Source: Rhodococcus_F sp040656415 (GTDB lineage: Bacteria; Actinomycetota; Actinomycetes; Mycobacteriales; Mycobacteriaceae). Taken from it: a stretch of 64,000 nucleotides of DNA. The stretch spans positions 186,001 through 250,000 of the forward strand of contig NZ_JBFAMC010000003.1 in NCBI RefSeq assembly GCF_040656415.1. The letters are read 5' to 3'. The notes below the pieces were generated by a model, which saw nothing but the letters and a program-made list of their open reading frames with translations, searched no databases and had not been told where the DNA came from. Both the position numbers and the translations under genes were made by a program. This document shows, piece by piece, positions 25,787 through 33,241 of this stretch (position 1 is its first letter; every line of letters starts with the position of its first letter).

Positions 25787-26621
25787 TTCCTGACCCCCGC
25801 TGCTCGGCGCGCGCCAACATCAGCGCGATAACCGCATCCTCCAAGTCGGGCAGCCCGTTCCGATGCGGTTGCGCGGACGGATTCCACACCCGAAATATGT
25901 TGCCCCGTCGCCAGGCCCGTTCCGATTCCGGGCCGGCGGGTCGTATCTGCTCGGTGGTGATCGAGCCCGGGATCGAGGAGATCACTTCGTCCGGGGTACC
26001 AAACCCGAGGACCACGCCGTCTTCGAGTGCGAGCACTCGGTGCGCTCGCTCTGCCTCGTCCAGGTAGGTCGTCGACAGCAGCACTGCGGTGCCTGCCGCT
26101 GCCGCCTCCGCCACCATCCGCCACAGCTCCACACGGCTGACCGGATCCACGCCGGTGCTCGGTTCGTCGAGCAGCAGCACGCGCGGGCGCGGCAGCACCG
26201 CGAGGCAGAAGCCCAGTTTGTGCCGCATGCCGCCGGACAGTTGTCCGCCGAGCCGGTCGCCGACGTTCCCGAGGCCGGCTGGGCCGAGCAGGAGCTCTTT
26301 CCGATCCGACAGCAGCTTCGAGCTCATTCCGTAGGCGCTGCCGACGAATTCGACGTTCTCGTCCACTGTCAGGTCATGCCACACCCCCGTCGCGCTCGGC
26401 TGGAACCCGACCTCGTCCTTGGGAGGCATTGTCACAGTGCCGTCGGCGATCGGCACTCTGCCCGCCAACGCGCCGAGCAGGCTGGTCTTGCCCGCTCCGT
26501 CCCCCCCGACGACCGCGGTGACCTGTCCGCGCGGAATGTCGATTGTCACTGCGTCGAGCACCGGCCTACCGGCCAGGCGCACTGTCAACCCGACCGCACC
26601 CCAGGCGCTTTCACTCGGCAC
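25779..26621 (-). CDS. ABC transporter ATP-binding protein
   Basis: 280 residues: Walker A GGDGAGKTS near 39-47, canonical signature LGGQLSGGMRHKLG, Walker B VLLLDEPSTGVDPVS and switch region STTYLDEAERAHR. It overlaps the permease gene upstream and the second ATPase downstream, so the three are translationally coupled. This half carries the intact signature while its partner's is altered, which suggests an asymmetric ATPase pair. Substrate unknown. Confidence 0.88.
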   Translation of the reverse strand: MPSESAWGAVGLTVRLAGRPVLDAVTIDIPRGQVTAVVGGDGAGKTSLLGALAGRVPIADGTVTMPPKDEVGFQPSATGVWHDLTVDENVEFVGSAYGMSSKLLSDRKELLLGPAGLGNVGDRLGGQLSGGMRHKLGFCLAVLPRPRVLLLDEPSTGVDPVSRVELWRMVAEAAAAGTAVLLSTTYLDEAERAHRVLALEDGVVLGFGTPDEVISSIPGSITTEQIRPAGPESERAWRRGNIFRVWNPSAQPHRNGLPDLEDAVIALMLARAEQRGSGND

Positions 26622-27669
26622 TTCGCACCACCGCCTTACCTGCCGGTGCGATCGACCTCTTCAACCGGAACACCGCCGCACCGAAGATGATCACAGCCAT
26701 CACGATCAGCACCGCGATCGGCACCCACATGGTATTCAGCTCTGCCCCGCGCAACATCACGCCCTGCGAGATCTTCGTGAAGTAGGTCAGTGGCAGCAGG
26801 TACCCGATCCAACGGACCCCGGCAGCCATCGCGTCGAGTGGAAAGATCATGCCGGACAGCAGGACCTGTGGGAGCATCACCATCAAGGCCGCCTGGATCG
26901 CCTGCCCGGTCGTCGTCGAGATCGTCGAGATGAACGCCCCCAGACCGAGCACAACGAATAGGAAGACCGCCGCGCCCAGCGCGAAGATCAGCACGTTGCC
27001 GTTGAACGGCACACCGAAGATCCATATGCCGAGCAGGGTCACCGCAATCATGTCGATGGCAGCCAGCAGGAAGTATGGCGCGATCTTTCCGGCGATCACC
27101 TCTGCCGGTGAAAACGGCATCACCGCAAGCTGCTCCAGCGTTCCCGCCTCACGTTCCTTGACCAGGCCGATGCTGGTGATGATGCCGCCGATGAACGTCA
27201 GGATCAGTCCGATGATCGCGGGCACCATCACCCAAGATGTCTTCAGGTCCGGGTTGTAGAGCACCTCCGAGTCGACTGCCGGGCCCATTCGTGCGACGGC
27301 GATCTTGGCGGATTGGGCGGCGAAGAGATTCGATCCGTCGATGTACACCATCGGCTTCCCGGCTCCGGTGACGATTGCCAGGTCGGAGACGTCGTCACGC
27401 AACGCATTGCGCGCGGTCGTGTCGGTGCCCGTGGGATCGACGGCGTCGATGCGAAACTCCGCCTCCGTCTGTGGGGTGGCTTGGAGTTGATCGGCCACCG
27501 CCTGGGCGTTCGGGCCGGTGATCGTCACGCCGAGAGTTCCGACGGTGAAGTTCGCTGCGAACCCGAAGACGATCAGTAGTAGCACTGGTAGCGCAATCAG
27601 CATGGCGAGTGTGCGGCGATCTCGCCGCAGCTCACGAAATTCTTTGACGATCATCGCGCGCATGGGCAC
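26611..27669 (-). CDS. ABC-2 type permease
   Basis: 352 residues. One N-terminal helix (LAMLIALPVLLLIVFGFAAN) is followed by a large extracytoplasmic domain of about 130 residues, then five helices with the ABC-2 pattern KEREAGTLEQLAVMPFSPAEVIAGKI. This is the YhhJ/YbhS/YbhR architecture of exporters. It is the first gene of the operon. The palindrome at 27691-27716 sits 22 bases before the ATG, over the expected promoter. Confidence 0.88.
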   Translation of the reverse strand: MPMRAMIVKEFRELRRDRRTLAMLIALPVLLLIVFGFAANFTVGTLGVTITGPNAQAVADQLQATPQTEAEFRIDAVDPTGTDTTARNALRDDVSDLAIVTGAGKPMVYIDGSNLFAAQSAKIAVARMGPAVDSEVLYNPDLKTSWVMVPAIIGLILTFIGGIITSIGLVKEREAGTLEQLAVMPFSPAEVIAGKIAPYFLLAAIDMIAVTLLGIWIFGVPFNGNVLIFALGAAVFLFVVLGLGAFISTISTTTGQAIQAALMVMLPQVLLSGMIFPLDAMAAGVRWIGYLLPLTYFTKISQGVMLRGAELNTMWVPIAVLIVMAVIIFGAAVFRLKRSIAPAGKAVVRSAE

Positions 27670-27690
27670 TCCCAGGAGAGGCAGGCGGAA

Positions 27691-27716
27691 ATTAATTCAT
27701 CAGACTGTGAATTAAT
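27691..27716. promoter_or_regulatory. Palindrome ATTAATTCA-N8-TGAATTAAT, candidate operator
   Basis: Nine-base perfect arms around an eight-base spacer, 22 bases before the permease ATG on the minus strand. Probably the operator of the TetR protein encoded at the end of this operon. Confidence 0.7.
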
Positions 27717-27911
27717 GGTAGGCCCCGTACTGGACCCCGTCAAACATTTGACGCGGGTGTCGACGGAATGTGTCAAGCGTGTCAGCGCCGCAGGATTTCG
27801 GTTCGGTTTCCAGCGAAAAAGGGCTCGGCTGACGGATGATGAAGCCACAGCTCGGTCACCCGTTGCGTGCAACCCAGAGGGCTGCTGCGGCCGAAGAGAC
27901 GGGAGGAAATC

Positions 27912-28325
27912 GTGTTGCTCGACGGAATCAACCACATTGCTTGGATCTCCAAGGACGTCGCCCGGTTGGCCCAGTTCTATGCCGAGGTTTTCGACGCCGA
28001 CGTCGGGCCGACACGGTCTCACGGTCAGGACGGCAGAGAAACGATGACCGCCATTCGTATCGGCCCGCATACCGAGCTGAACATCTTCGTGATCGAAGGC
28101 AATACCGAAGCCGAACGTCAAACACCGATGTGGGGGCGGGGTCGCATCGACCACTTCGGCCTACAGGCCGCCTCACCCGAGGCGTTCTCCACGATTCGCC
28201 AACGACTGATCGACCGGTCCGCCAGCGACGGCAGTATCAACGACTTCGGTGCAGTCCACAGCATCTTCTTCCGTGATCCCGACGGGCTCGAAGGCGAAGT
28301 GGTCATTGCCAAGCCGTCGAGTTGA
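27912..28325 (+). CDS. VOC (glyoxalase/dioxygenase fold) protein
   Basis: 137 residues from GTG 27912, with GGGAGG before it. The fold signature is visible: INHIAWISKDVARLAQFYAEVFDA at the N-terminus, GRIDHFGLQAAS in the middle, and IFFRDPDGLEGEV near the C-terminus. Histidines in NHIAW and DHFGL and the glutamate in LEGEV are likely metal ligands. The reaction (lyase, dioxygenase or resistance protein) cannot be told. It lies alone between an exporter operon and a converging TetR gene. Confidence 0.75.
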   Translation: MLLDGINHIAWISKDVARLAQFYAEVFDADVGPTRSHGQDGRETMTAIRIGPHTELNIFVIEGNTEAERQTPMWGRGRIDHFGLQAASPEAFSTIRQRLIDRSASDGSINDFGAVHSIFFRDPDGLEGEVVIAKPSS

Positions 28326-28373
28326 GCCACGGACCCGAATGCTTGGAGGAAGGCCCACGCTGCTCGACAGTCG

Positions 28374-29054
28374 TCAGCCGACGTCACTCCGCAGCCGGTC
28401 GAGACCGTCGAGGATGAGGTCGAGTCCGAATTCGAACTCGTCGGCATAGTCGTAGCCGGGCTTCATGGCGTGGTCGACGATCATCTCGGTGAGATACGGA
28501 AACTCACCGGCGGGAATCTGGTCGAGGATCGTCTCCGCGACGTCTTCGAGATCGTCGGGGCCCTCGAACGGCAAGTTGAGCTCCTGTAGGACGAAGCCGT
28601 ACAGATAGCTGTCGATCACAGAAAACGCATGGGCTGCACCGGCGATGCTGAAGCCGCCCCGGCGCAGGATTCCGATCACGGCGTCGTGGTGTCGAAGAGT
28701 CGCGGGCCCGGGATTCCCCCGGGAGTCCATCAGACCGATCGCCCAAGGGTGGCGGACGAGGACGGCGCGCGCCGAGATCGTCCGGTCCCGGATCGCTTTC
28801 CGCCACTCGTCCTCTCTCACGGGTAGATCGATCTCACCGAAGATGGTGTCGACCATTCCGTCGAGGATGGCGCTCTTGTTCGCAACGTGGTGATAGAGGG
28901 ACATCGCCTCGACGCCGAGGTGATCGGCGATTTTGCGCATCGAGACCGCGTTGACGCCCGCGCCGTCGGCGAGGTCGACAGCCGTGCCGAGGATTGCATC
29001 GAGCGTGAGTGGTGCATGAGGGCGTTCGCGACGTGCTGGTTTCTCTGAAGGCAA
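28374..29054 (-). CDS. TetR-family regulator (TetR_C_1 type)
   Basis: 226 residues: TLDAILGTAVDLADGAGVNAVSMRKIADHLGVEAMSLYHHVANK is split over the usual helix-turn-helix at about 17-62, and the C-terminal part resembles the classical tetracycline-repressor domain. It is divergent from the NmrA-like/DUF4386 pair, with two 13-base dyads side by side in the gap. It probably represses both directions. Confidence 0.87.
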   Translation of the reverse strand: MPSEKPARRERPHAPLTLDAILGTAVDLADGAGVNAVSMRKIADHLGVEAMSLYHHVANKSAILDGMVDTIFGEIDLPVREDEWRKAIRDRTISARAVLVRHPWAIGLMDSRGNPGPATLRHHDAVIGILRRGGFSIAGAAHAFSVIDSYLYGFVLQELNLPFEGPDDLEDVAETILDQIPAGEFPYLTEMIVDHAMKPGYDYADEFEFGLDLILDGLDRLRSDVG

Positions 29055-29096
29055 CTGGGCTCCTGCGCAAATGGATGCATTCCGTCCTTGACTACC

Positions 29097-29126
29097 TTAC
29101 TGTGTAAGGTACCTTACGGTGTAAGA
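29097..29126. promoter_or_regulatory. Tandem dyad operator of the TetR/NmrA locus
   Basis: Two copies of CTTAC-N3-GTAAG at 29097-29109 and 29114-29126, centres 17 bases apart; the junction GTAAGGTACCTTAC is itself a perfect palindrome. Such spacing suits two repressor dimers on the divergent promoters. Confidence 0.75.
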
Positions 29127-29150
29127 CTGTTGTACGAGTGAGGAGATCAC

Positions 29151-29885
29151 ATGGAAGCCGCGGAAACCCAAAAGAACCGCAACCCGCAGAAACTGGGCAA
29201 GGTGTGCATCGTCGGCGCATCGGGCAAGCTGGGTCGCTACATGGTTCGGCATGCGCTCGATCGGGGGTACGAAGTCGTCGGCGTCTGCCGCGAGAAGAGC
29301 GTGGACAAGCTCGCGGAGTTCGAGGGCCGGATCACCATCGTCCCCGGAGCAACCGACGATCGAGAGGTCATTGCGCGAGCCGTGGCGGACTGCGACGGCG
29401 TTCTGACCGTGTTGGTGCCATGGGGTGTGCACAACTATTCCTCGGGCACCGCGCAGGCCGTCCTCGACTTTGCGCGCCCCGATGCGCGGCTCGTGTTCTC
29501 CTGCGGCTGGCACATCACACGCGACGGCAAAGACGTCTACACGCGCAGGTTCAAGGCGACCCTCGCGGTCATCAGCCGATTGACCAGGCTGCTCCGGCTC
29601 GTGGACATATACGACCAAGTCGAGGCGTGCAGGCGGATCTTCGCCAGTGACACCCGGTGGACCGTTGTTCGAGGCAGCGGCCTGGAAGAAGGTGAGAGTG
29701 AAGGGCTGCCGGTCTGGAGCAGGCATGTCGGAGATCCTGTGCTCGCGAGCGACTTGACCCGTCGCGTGGACTTCGCGATGTTCATGGTCGAGGCCCTGCG
29801 TGACGACACTCTCATACAGGAGGCGCCCGCGATCGTCGGACGTCTGGCCCCGTCCGCGCTCGCGCACGCCGAGGGGGCAGCATGA
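29151..29885 (+). CDS. NAD(P)-binding NmrA/SDR-like protein
   Basis: 244 residues with an N-terminal Rossmann motif VGASGKLGRYMV near 22-33 and an atypical SDR/NmrA fold. The usual YxxxK is not obvious, so it may be a sensor or an atypical reductase. GAGGAG precedes the ATG. It overlaps the DUF4386 gene by four bases and is controlled from the tandem operator at 29097. Substrate unknown. Confidence 0.75.
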   Translation: MEAAETQKNRNPQKLGKVCIVGASGKLGRYMVRHALDRGYEVVGVCREKSVDKLAEFEGRITIVPGATDDREVIARAVADCDGVLTVLVPWGVHNYSSGTAQAVLDFARPDARLVFSCGWHITRDGKDVYTRRFKATLAVISRLTRLLRLVDIYDQVEACRRIFASDTRWTVVRGSGLEEGESEGLPVWSRHVGDPVLASDLTRRVDFAMFMVEALRDDTLIQEAPAIVGRLAPSALAHAEGAA

Positions 29886-30619
29886 GCGTCGCCCTCGCAT
29901 CGTCGTCCACCACGTCGCACGCCCTGCCTGCAAAGCCCTCGCCTCAGCGCCTGGCGCGAACCACCGGCTGGTTGTATCTGGTGCTGGCGGGGCTGGGGAT
30001 GCTTGGGCCGCTCATGCTTGAATCGCTCGTCGTTCCCGGCGACGCTTCGGCGACGGCAGACTCGATCGCGCAGTCGCTGTGGCTCCTGGATGTCAGCCTC
30101 GTCGCCTGGATCGCGATCATTGCGGTGGACGTCGTCCTGTCGGTGGCTCTCTACCTGCTGCTGGCGCCGGCGGGACGGGCACTTTCTCTGGCCGCCGCCG
30201 CGTTCCGGCTGGTCTACTCCGCGGTCGTGGGGGCGTTGCTGATCCTGCCGTTCATCGCCCGCGCTCTGCTCACCGGTGGGTCGGACGATGCAGTCGACCG
30301 CCAGGCACAGGCGTTGGCCGCGCTGGAGGCCTTCGATGTGGGTTTCCTGCTGGCGCTTGTGTTCTTCGGATTCCACCTCCTGGTTCTTGGACCGCTGCTG
30401 CTCAGGTCACGTTACGTCCCAAGGGTATTCGGTGTTCTCCTGTCGGTGGCAGGCGCCGGCTACATCACAGACAGCCTGCTGCACCTGATCACCGATGCCG
30501 GTGGCGGCCCGATCTCCGCAGTGTTGCTCACCCCAGCCGTCATCGGTGAGATCGGGCTGGCCGTCTGGCTGCTGATCAAGGGCGTTCAGACCCCGAATGG
30601 TAAGGCGCCGGATCTGTGA
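29882..30619 (+). CDS. DUF4386 membrane protein
   Basis: 245 residues with six hydrophobic segments and the DUF4386 pattern: ARTTGWLYLVLAGLGMLGPL at the start, AAAFRLVYSAVVGALL in the middle, FGFHLLVLGPLLLRSRYVPRVFGVLL, then LLTPAVIGEIGLAVWLLIKG. Function unknown. The start overlaps the NmrA-like gene (ATGA). Confidence 0.8.
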   Translation: MSVALASSSTTSHALPAKPSPQRLARTTGWLYLVLAGLGMLGPLMLESLVVPGDASATADSIAQSLWLLDVSLVAWIAIIAVDVVLSVALYLLLAPAGRALSLAAAAFRLVYSAVVGALLILPFIARALLTGGSDDAVDRQAQALAALEAFDVGFLLALVFFGFHLLVLGPLLLRSRYVPRVFGVLLSVAGAGYITDSLLHLITDAGGGPISAVLLTPAVIGEIGLAVWLLIKGVQTPNGKAPDL

Positions 30620-30722
30620 TTTTCTCTGCGCTCGAGGCTGAGTCGTGCGAGCGTCGTGCCCGTTCGGTTGGTCCGTTCACATACCATCGAGAACGTCCCG
30701 AAAACGGTATGTGGGAGTGCTC

Positions 30723-31928
30723 ATGACACGGGTCCGTGCGGCGGTGATCGGCGGTGGCATCATCGGTTTGGCTGTTGCCCGGGAACTCCTACACCGGATG
30801 AACGAAGCCCAGGTGACGGTGTTCGAGAAGGAAGGGCACGTAGCGGCCCACCAGACCGGTCACAACAGTGGAGTCGTACATGCCGGCCTCTACTACCAGC
30901 CCGGCAGCCTCAAAGCGCGACTGTGTCGTCGTGGTGTCACCTTGCTGCGGCAGTACGCCCGGGACAAGGACGTCGCGTACGAGGAGTGCGGGAAGTTGGT
31001 GATAGCTCAGGACGCGTCCGAAGTCGAGCGTATGAATGCCATCTTCGACAAAGCCGTCGCCAACGGTGTGCCGAACGTGCGCGTCGTCGCCGGCGGCGAA
31101 ATCGCCGAGATCGAACCGCACGCGCGCGGTATCGCCGCCGTGTACTCACCGTCGACGGCGATCATCGATTTCGTCGCGGTAGCGGAGGCTCTCGCCGCGG
31201 ACATCGCGGCTGCCGGTGGGCGCGTGCTGTTAGGCCGGGAAGTGCTCGGACTGGCCAGCCGATCCACGGAATCGGTGGTCACCACACGGGAGGGTAGTCA
31301 GGCCTTCGACGTGGTGGTCACCTGTGCCGGTCTCCAATCGGATCGGGTGGCGATGATGTCGGGAGAACCACGATTACCGCGGGTGGTGCCGTTCTTCGGC
31401 GACTACTTCCTACTCGAACCAGGACGGTCGTCTCTCGTCAAGGGTCTGATCTACCCCGTCCCGGATCCCCGGTACCCCTTCCTGGGAGTGCACTTGACCA
31501 AGCGGATCGATGGGCGAATCATGCTCGGACCGAATGCTTTTCTCTCTGCGGGGCGTGAGGCATATGCCCGTCGTGGATGGTCGGCATCTGATATGGCATC
31601 GTCGATCGGTTTTCCCGGATTCTGGCGATTCGCGCTGCGCAACACCGCGGCGGCCGCCCGCGAGGCCCGCACAGTCCTGAGCACCGGCGCCTTCGTGAAG
31701 GAGGCGCAGAAGTACGTCCCCGAGGTGCGACGGGCCGACGTCATGCGCGGGCCCCGGGGCATTCGCGCTCAAGCCATGAATGCGGATGGAAGCCTGGAGG
31801 ACGATTTCGTCATCACCGGCAACGGGCGCATCGTCCACGTGCGCAACGCACCTTCGCCGGGCGCCACCTCGTCCCTCGCCATCGCCGAATACGTCGTGAC
31901 GAAGGTTCTAGAGCGCACGTCCGTCTGA
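30723..31928 (+). CDS. lhgO: L-2-hydroxyglutarate oxidase
   Basis: 401 residues, a FAD-dependent oxidoreductase of the DAO fold. Dinucleotide motif VIGGGIIGLAVAREL at residues 8-22, the family segment HQTGHNSGVVHAGLYYQPGSLKA, and VVTCAGLQSDR for FAD. LhgO oxidises L-2-hydroxyglutarate to 2-oxoglutarate and passes electrons to the quinone pool. The ATG at 30723 follows GGGAG. It stands alone, convergent with the sulfite-oxidase-type gene. Confidence 0.88.
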   Translation: MTRVRAAVIGGGIIGLAVARELLHRMNEAQVTVFEKEGHVAAHQTGHNSGVVHAGLYYQPGSLKARLCRRGVTLLRQYARDKDVAYEECGKLVIAQDASEVERMNAIFDKAVANGVPNVRVVAGGEIAEIEPHARGIAAVYSPSTAIIDFVAVAEALAADIAAAGGRVLLGREVLGLASRSTESVVTTREGSQAFDVVVTCAGLQSDRVAMMSGEPRLPRVVPFFGDYFLLEPGRSSLVKGLIYPVPDPRYPFLGVHLTKRIDGRIMLGPNAFLSAGREAYARRGWSASDMASSIGFPGFWRFALRNTAAAAREARTVLSTGAFVKEAQKYVPEVRRADVMRGPRGIRAQAMNADGSLEDDFVITGNGRIVHVRNAPSPGATSSLAIAEYVVTKVLERTSV

Positions 31929-31978
31929 TGTGCAGGGGCATCCCCGATGTGGACGGGCGGGTCCGGGCCGGCTCGAGT

Positions 31979-33064
31979 TCAGGTCACTACAACTTTCGCG
32001 CTGGGCCAGGAATTGTTGACGTACCCGTGTGGGTTCCACAACTGAGCGGCTGATTCGGGTTGCATGGCGCCGGTGGTGTCCCATGCGCGCGCTGTGATCG
32101 TGAGTGACCCTGGCTTCGCGTCGATCACCAGCGACCATCGCCGCCACAACCAAGGACTCTGCTCGGCGTCGAGTTCTGCCTGCGTCCACGTGTGGCCACC
32201 GTCGATGGACACGTCGACCCGGGCGATCCCGCGACCATCGCCCGCCAACGCGTACCCGCGGACTGCGAGCGGCCCCGCGGAGACGGCTGCCCCGTCGCCG
32301 GGGTCGAGGATGTCGCAGTTCAGTGCGACTGAGGAGAGCGGGATCCCGTCGCCTGGGCGCGCGGTATGGGGATCGGCGTCGGCGGGAAGGATGTGATACG
32401 CCGTGGTCTGGAAGTAATTGTCGGACGGGTGGTCTTGGACGCTGATCCCGGTAATCCACTTGACGCTGCGGGCACCGATATATCCCGGAACCACCACGCG
32501 GACGGGCCCGCCGTGCACTCGGGGCAGGGGCTCCGAGTTCATCTCCCACACGAGTAGAACTTCATTCGACATGGCTTTGGACAGCGGGATCGAGCTGCCG
32601 TACGGCTGCGGAGGTGTGGCTTCGGACGCGACGTCGGGTGCGGTGAACTCCACGTGTGCGGATTCGGTGGTGTGGACGCCGCACGTGTCGAGGACGTCGG
32701 ACAGGCGCACCCCTTTCCACTCGGCGGTCGATGTGGCCCCCGATTCCCAGGGGTCCTCGCCGACGATGTTACGCACGGCGTTGAAACCGGCCCTGCGGTT
32801 ACCCGCACATTGCAACGTTGCGACGACTCCGTGGGACTCGAAACGGTCCTCGAGGTCCGAGAGCGTGAATTCCCGTTCATCGGCCACCAGACCGGTGACC
32901 GAGAGTCGCCACTGCTCGCTGGAGATGTCCGGGATCTCGCCGTGGTTGCGGCAGTAGAAGGTATCTATGGCGGTGACGTCGGCATTTGCGAGGGCGGAAC
33001 CAACCGGCTCAGCGTTGTATGGAGACTGTTCGTGGACTATCATGTCATCGCGCTTTCCCCACAT
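31979..33064 (-). CDS. Sulfite-oxidase-family molybdenum enzyme
   Basis: 361 residues from the ATG of MWGKRDDMI (33064). The molybdopterin-binding core has the conserved cysteine in LQCAGNRR and ends in HGGPVRVVVPGYIGARSVKWI. The C-terminal Mo-co dimerisation domain has VDVSIDGGHTWTQA and WRRWSL. There is no heme domain and no obvious export signal, so the protein is probably cytosolic. Natural substrates may be sulfite or another oxyanion; the electron acceptor is not encoded nearby. Confidence 0.85.
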   Translation of the reverse strand: MWGKRDDMIVHEQSPYNAEPVGSALANADVTAIDTFYCRNHGEIPDISSEQWRLSVTGLVADEREFTLSDLEDRFESHGVVATLQCAGNRRAGFNAVRNIVGEDPWESGATSTAEWKGVRLSDVLDTCGVHTTESAHVEFTAPDVASEATPPQPYGSSIPLSKAMSNEVLLVWEMNSEPLPRVHGGPVRVVVPGYIGARSVKWITGISVQDHPSDNYFQTTAYHILPADADPHTARPGDGIPLSSVALNCDILDPGDGAAVSAGPLAVRGYALAGDGRGIARVDVSIDGGHTWTQAELDAEQSPWLWRRWSLVIDAKPGSLTITARAWDTTGAMQPESAAQLWNPHGYVNNSWPSAKVVVT

Positions 33065-33241
33065 ATATGCACCTGCAATTCGTCTGTGTGCGTGCCAATC
33101 TGGTTCGGGTGCGGGCCTGATACTCCTTTCCGACTGTAACAAGAACGGTTAGTCAGAGGATCTTCTGCGTAGAGACGCACCTTCAGCGGTGACGGAGAGC
33201 AGAGTGGACGTATTCCGGCGATTTCAGGAGACGTGATCCAC

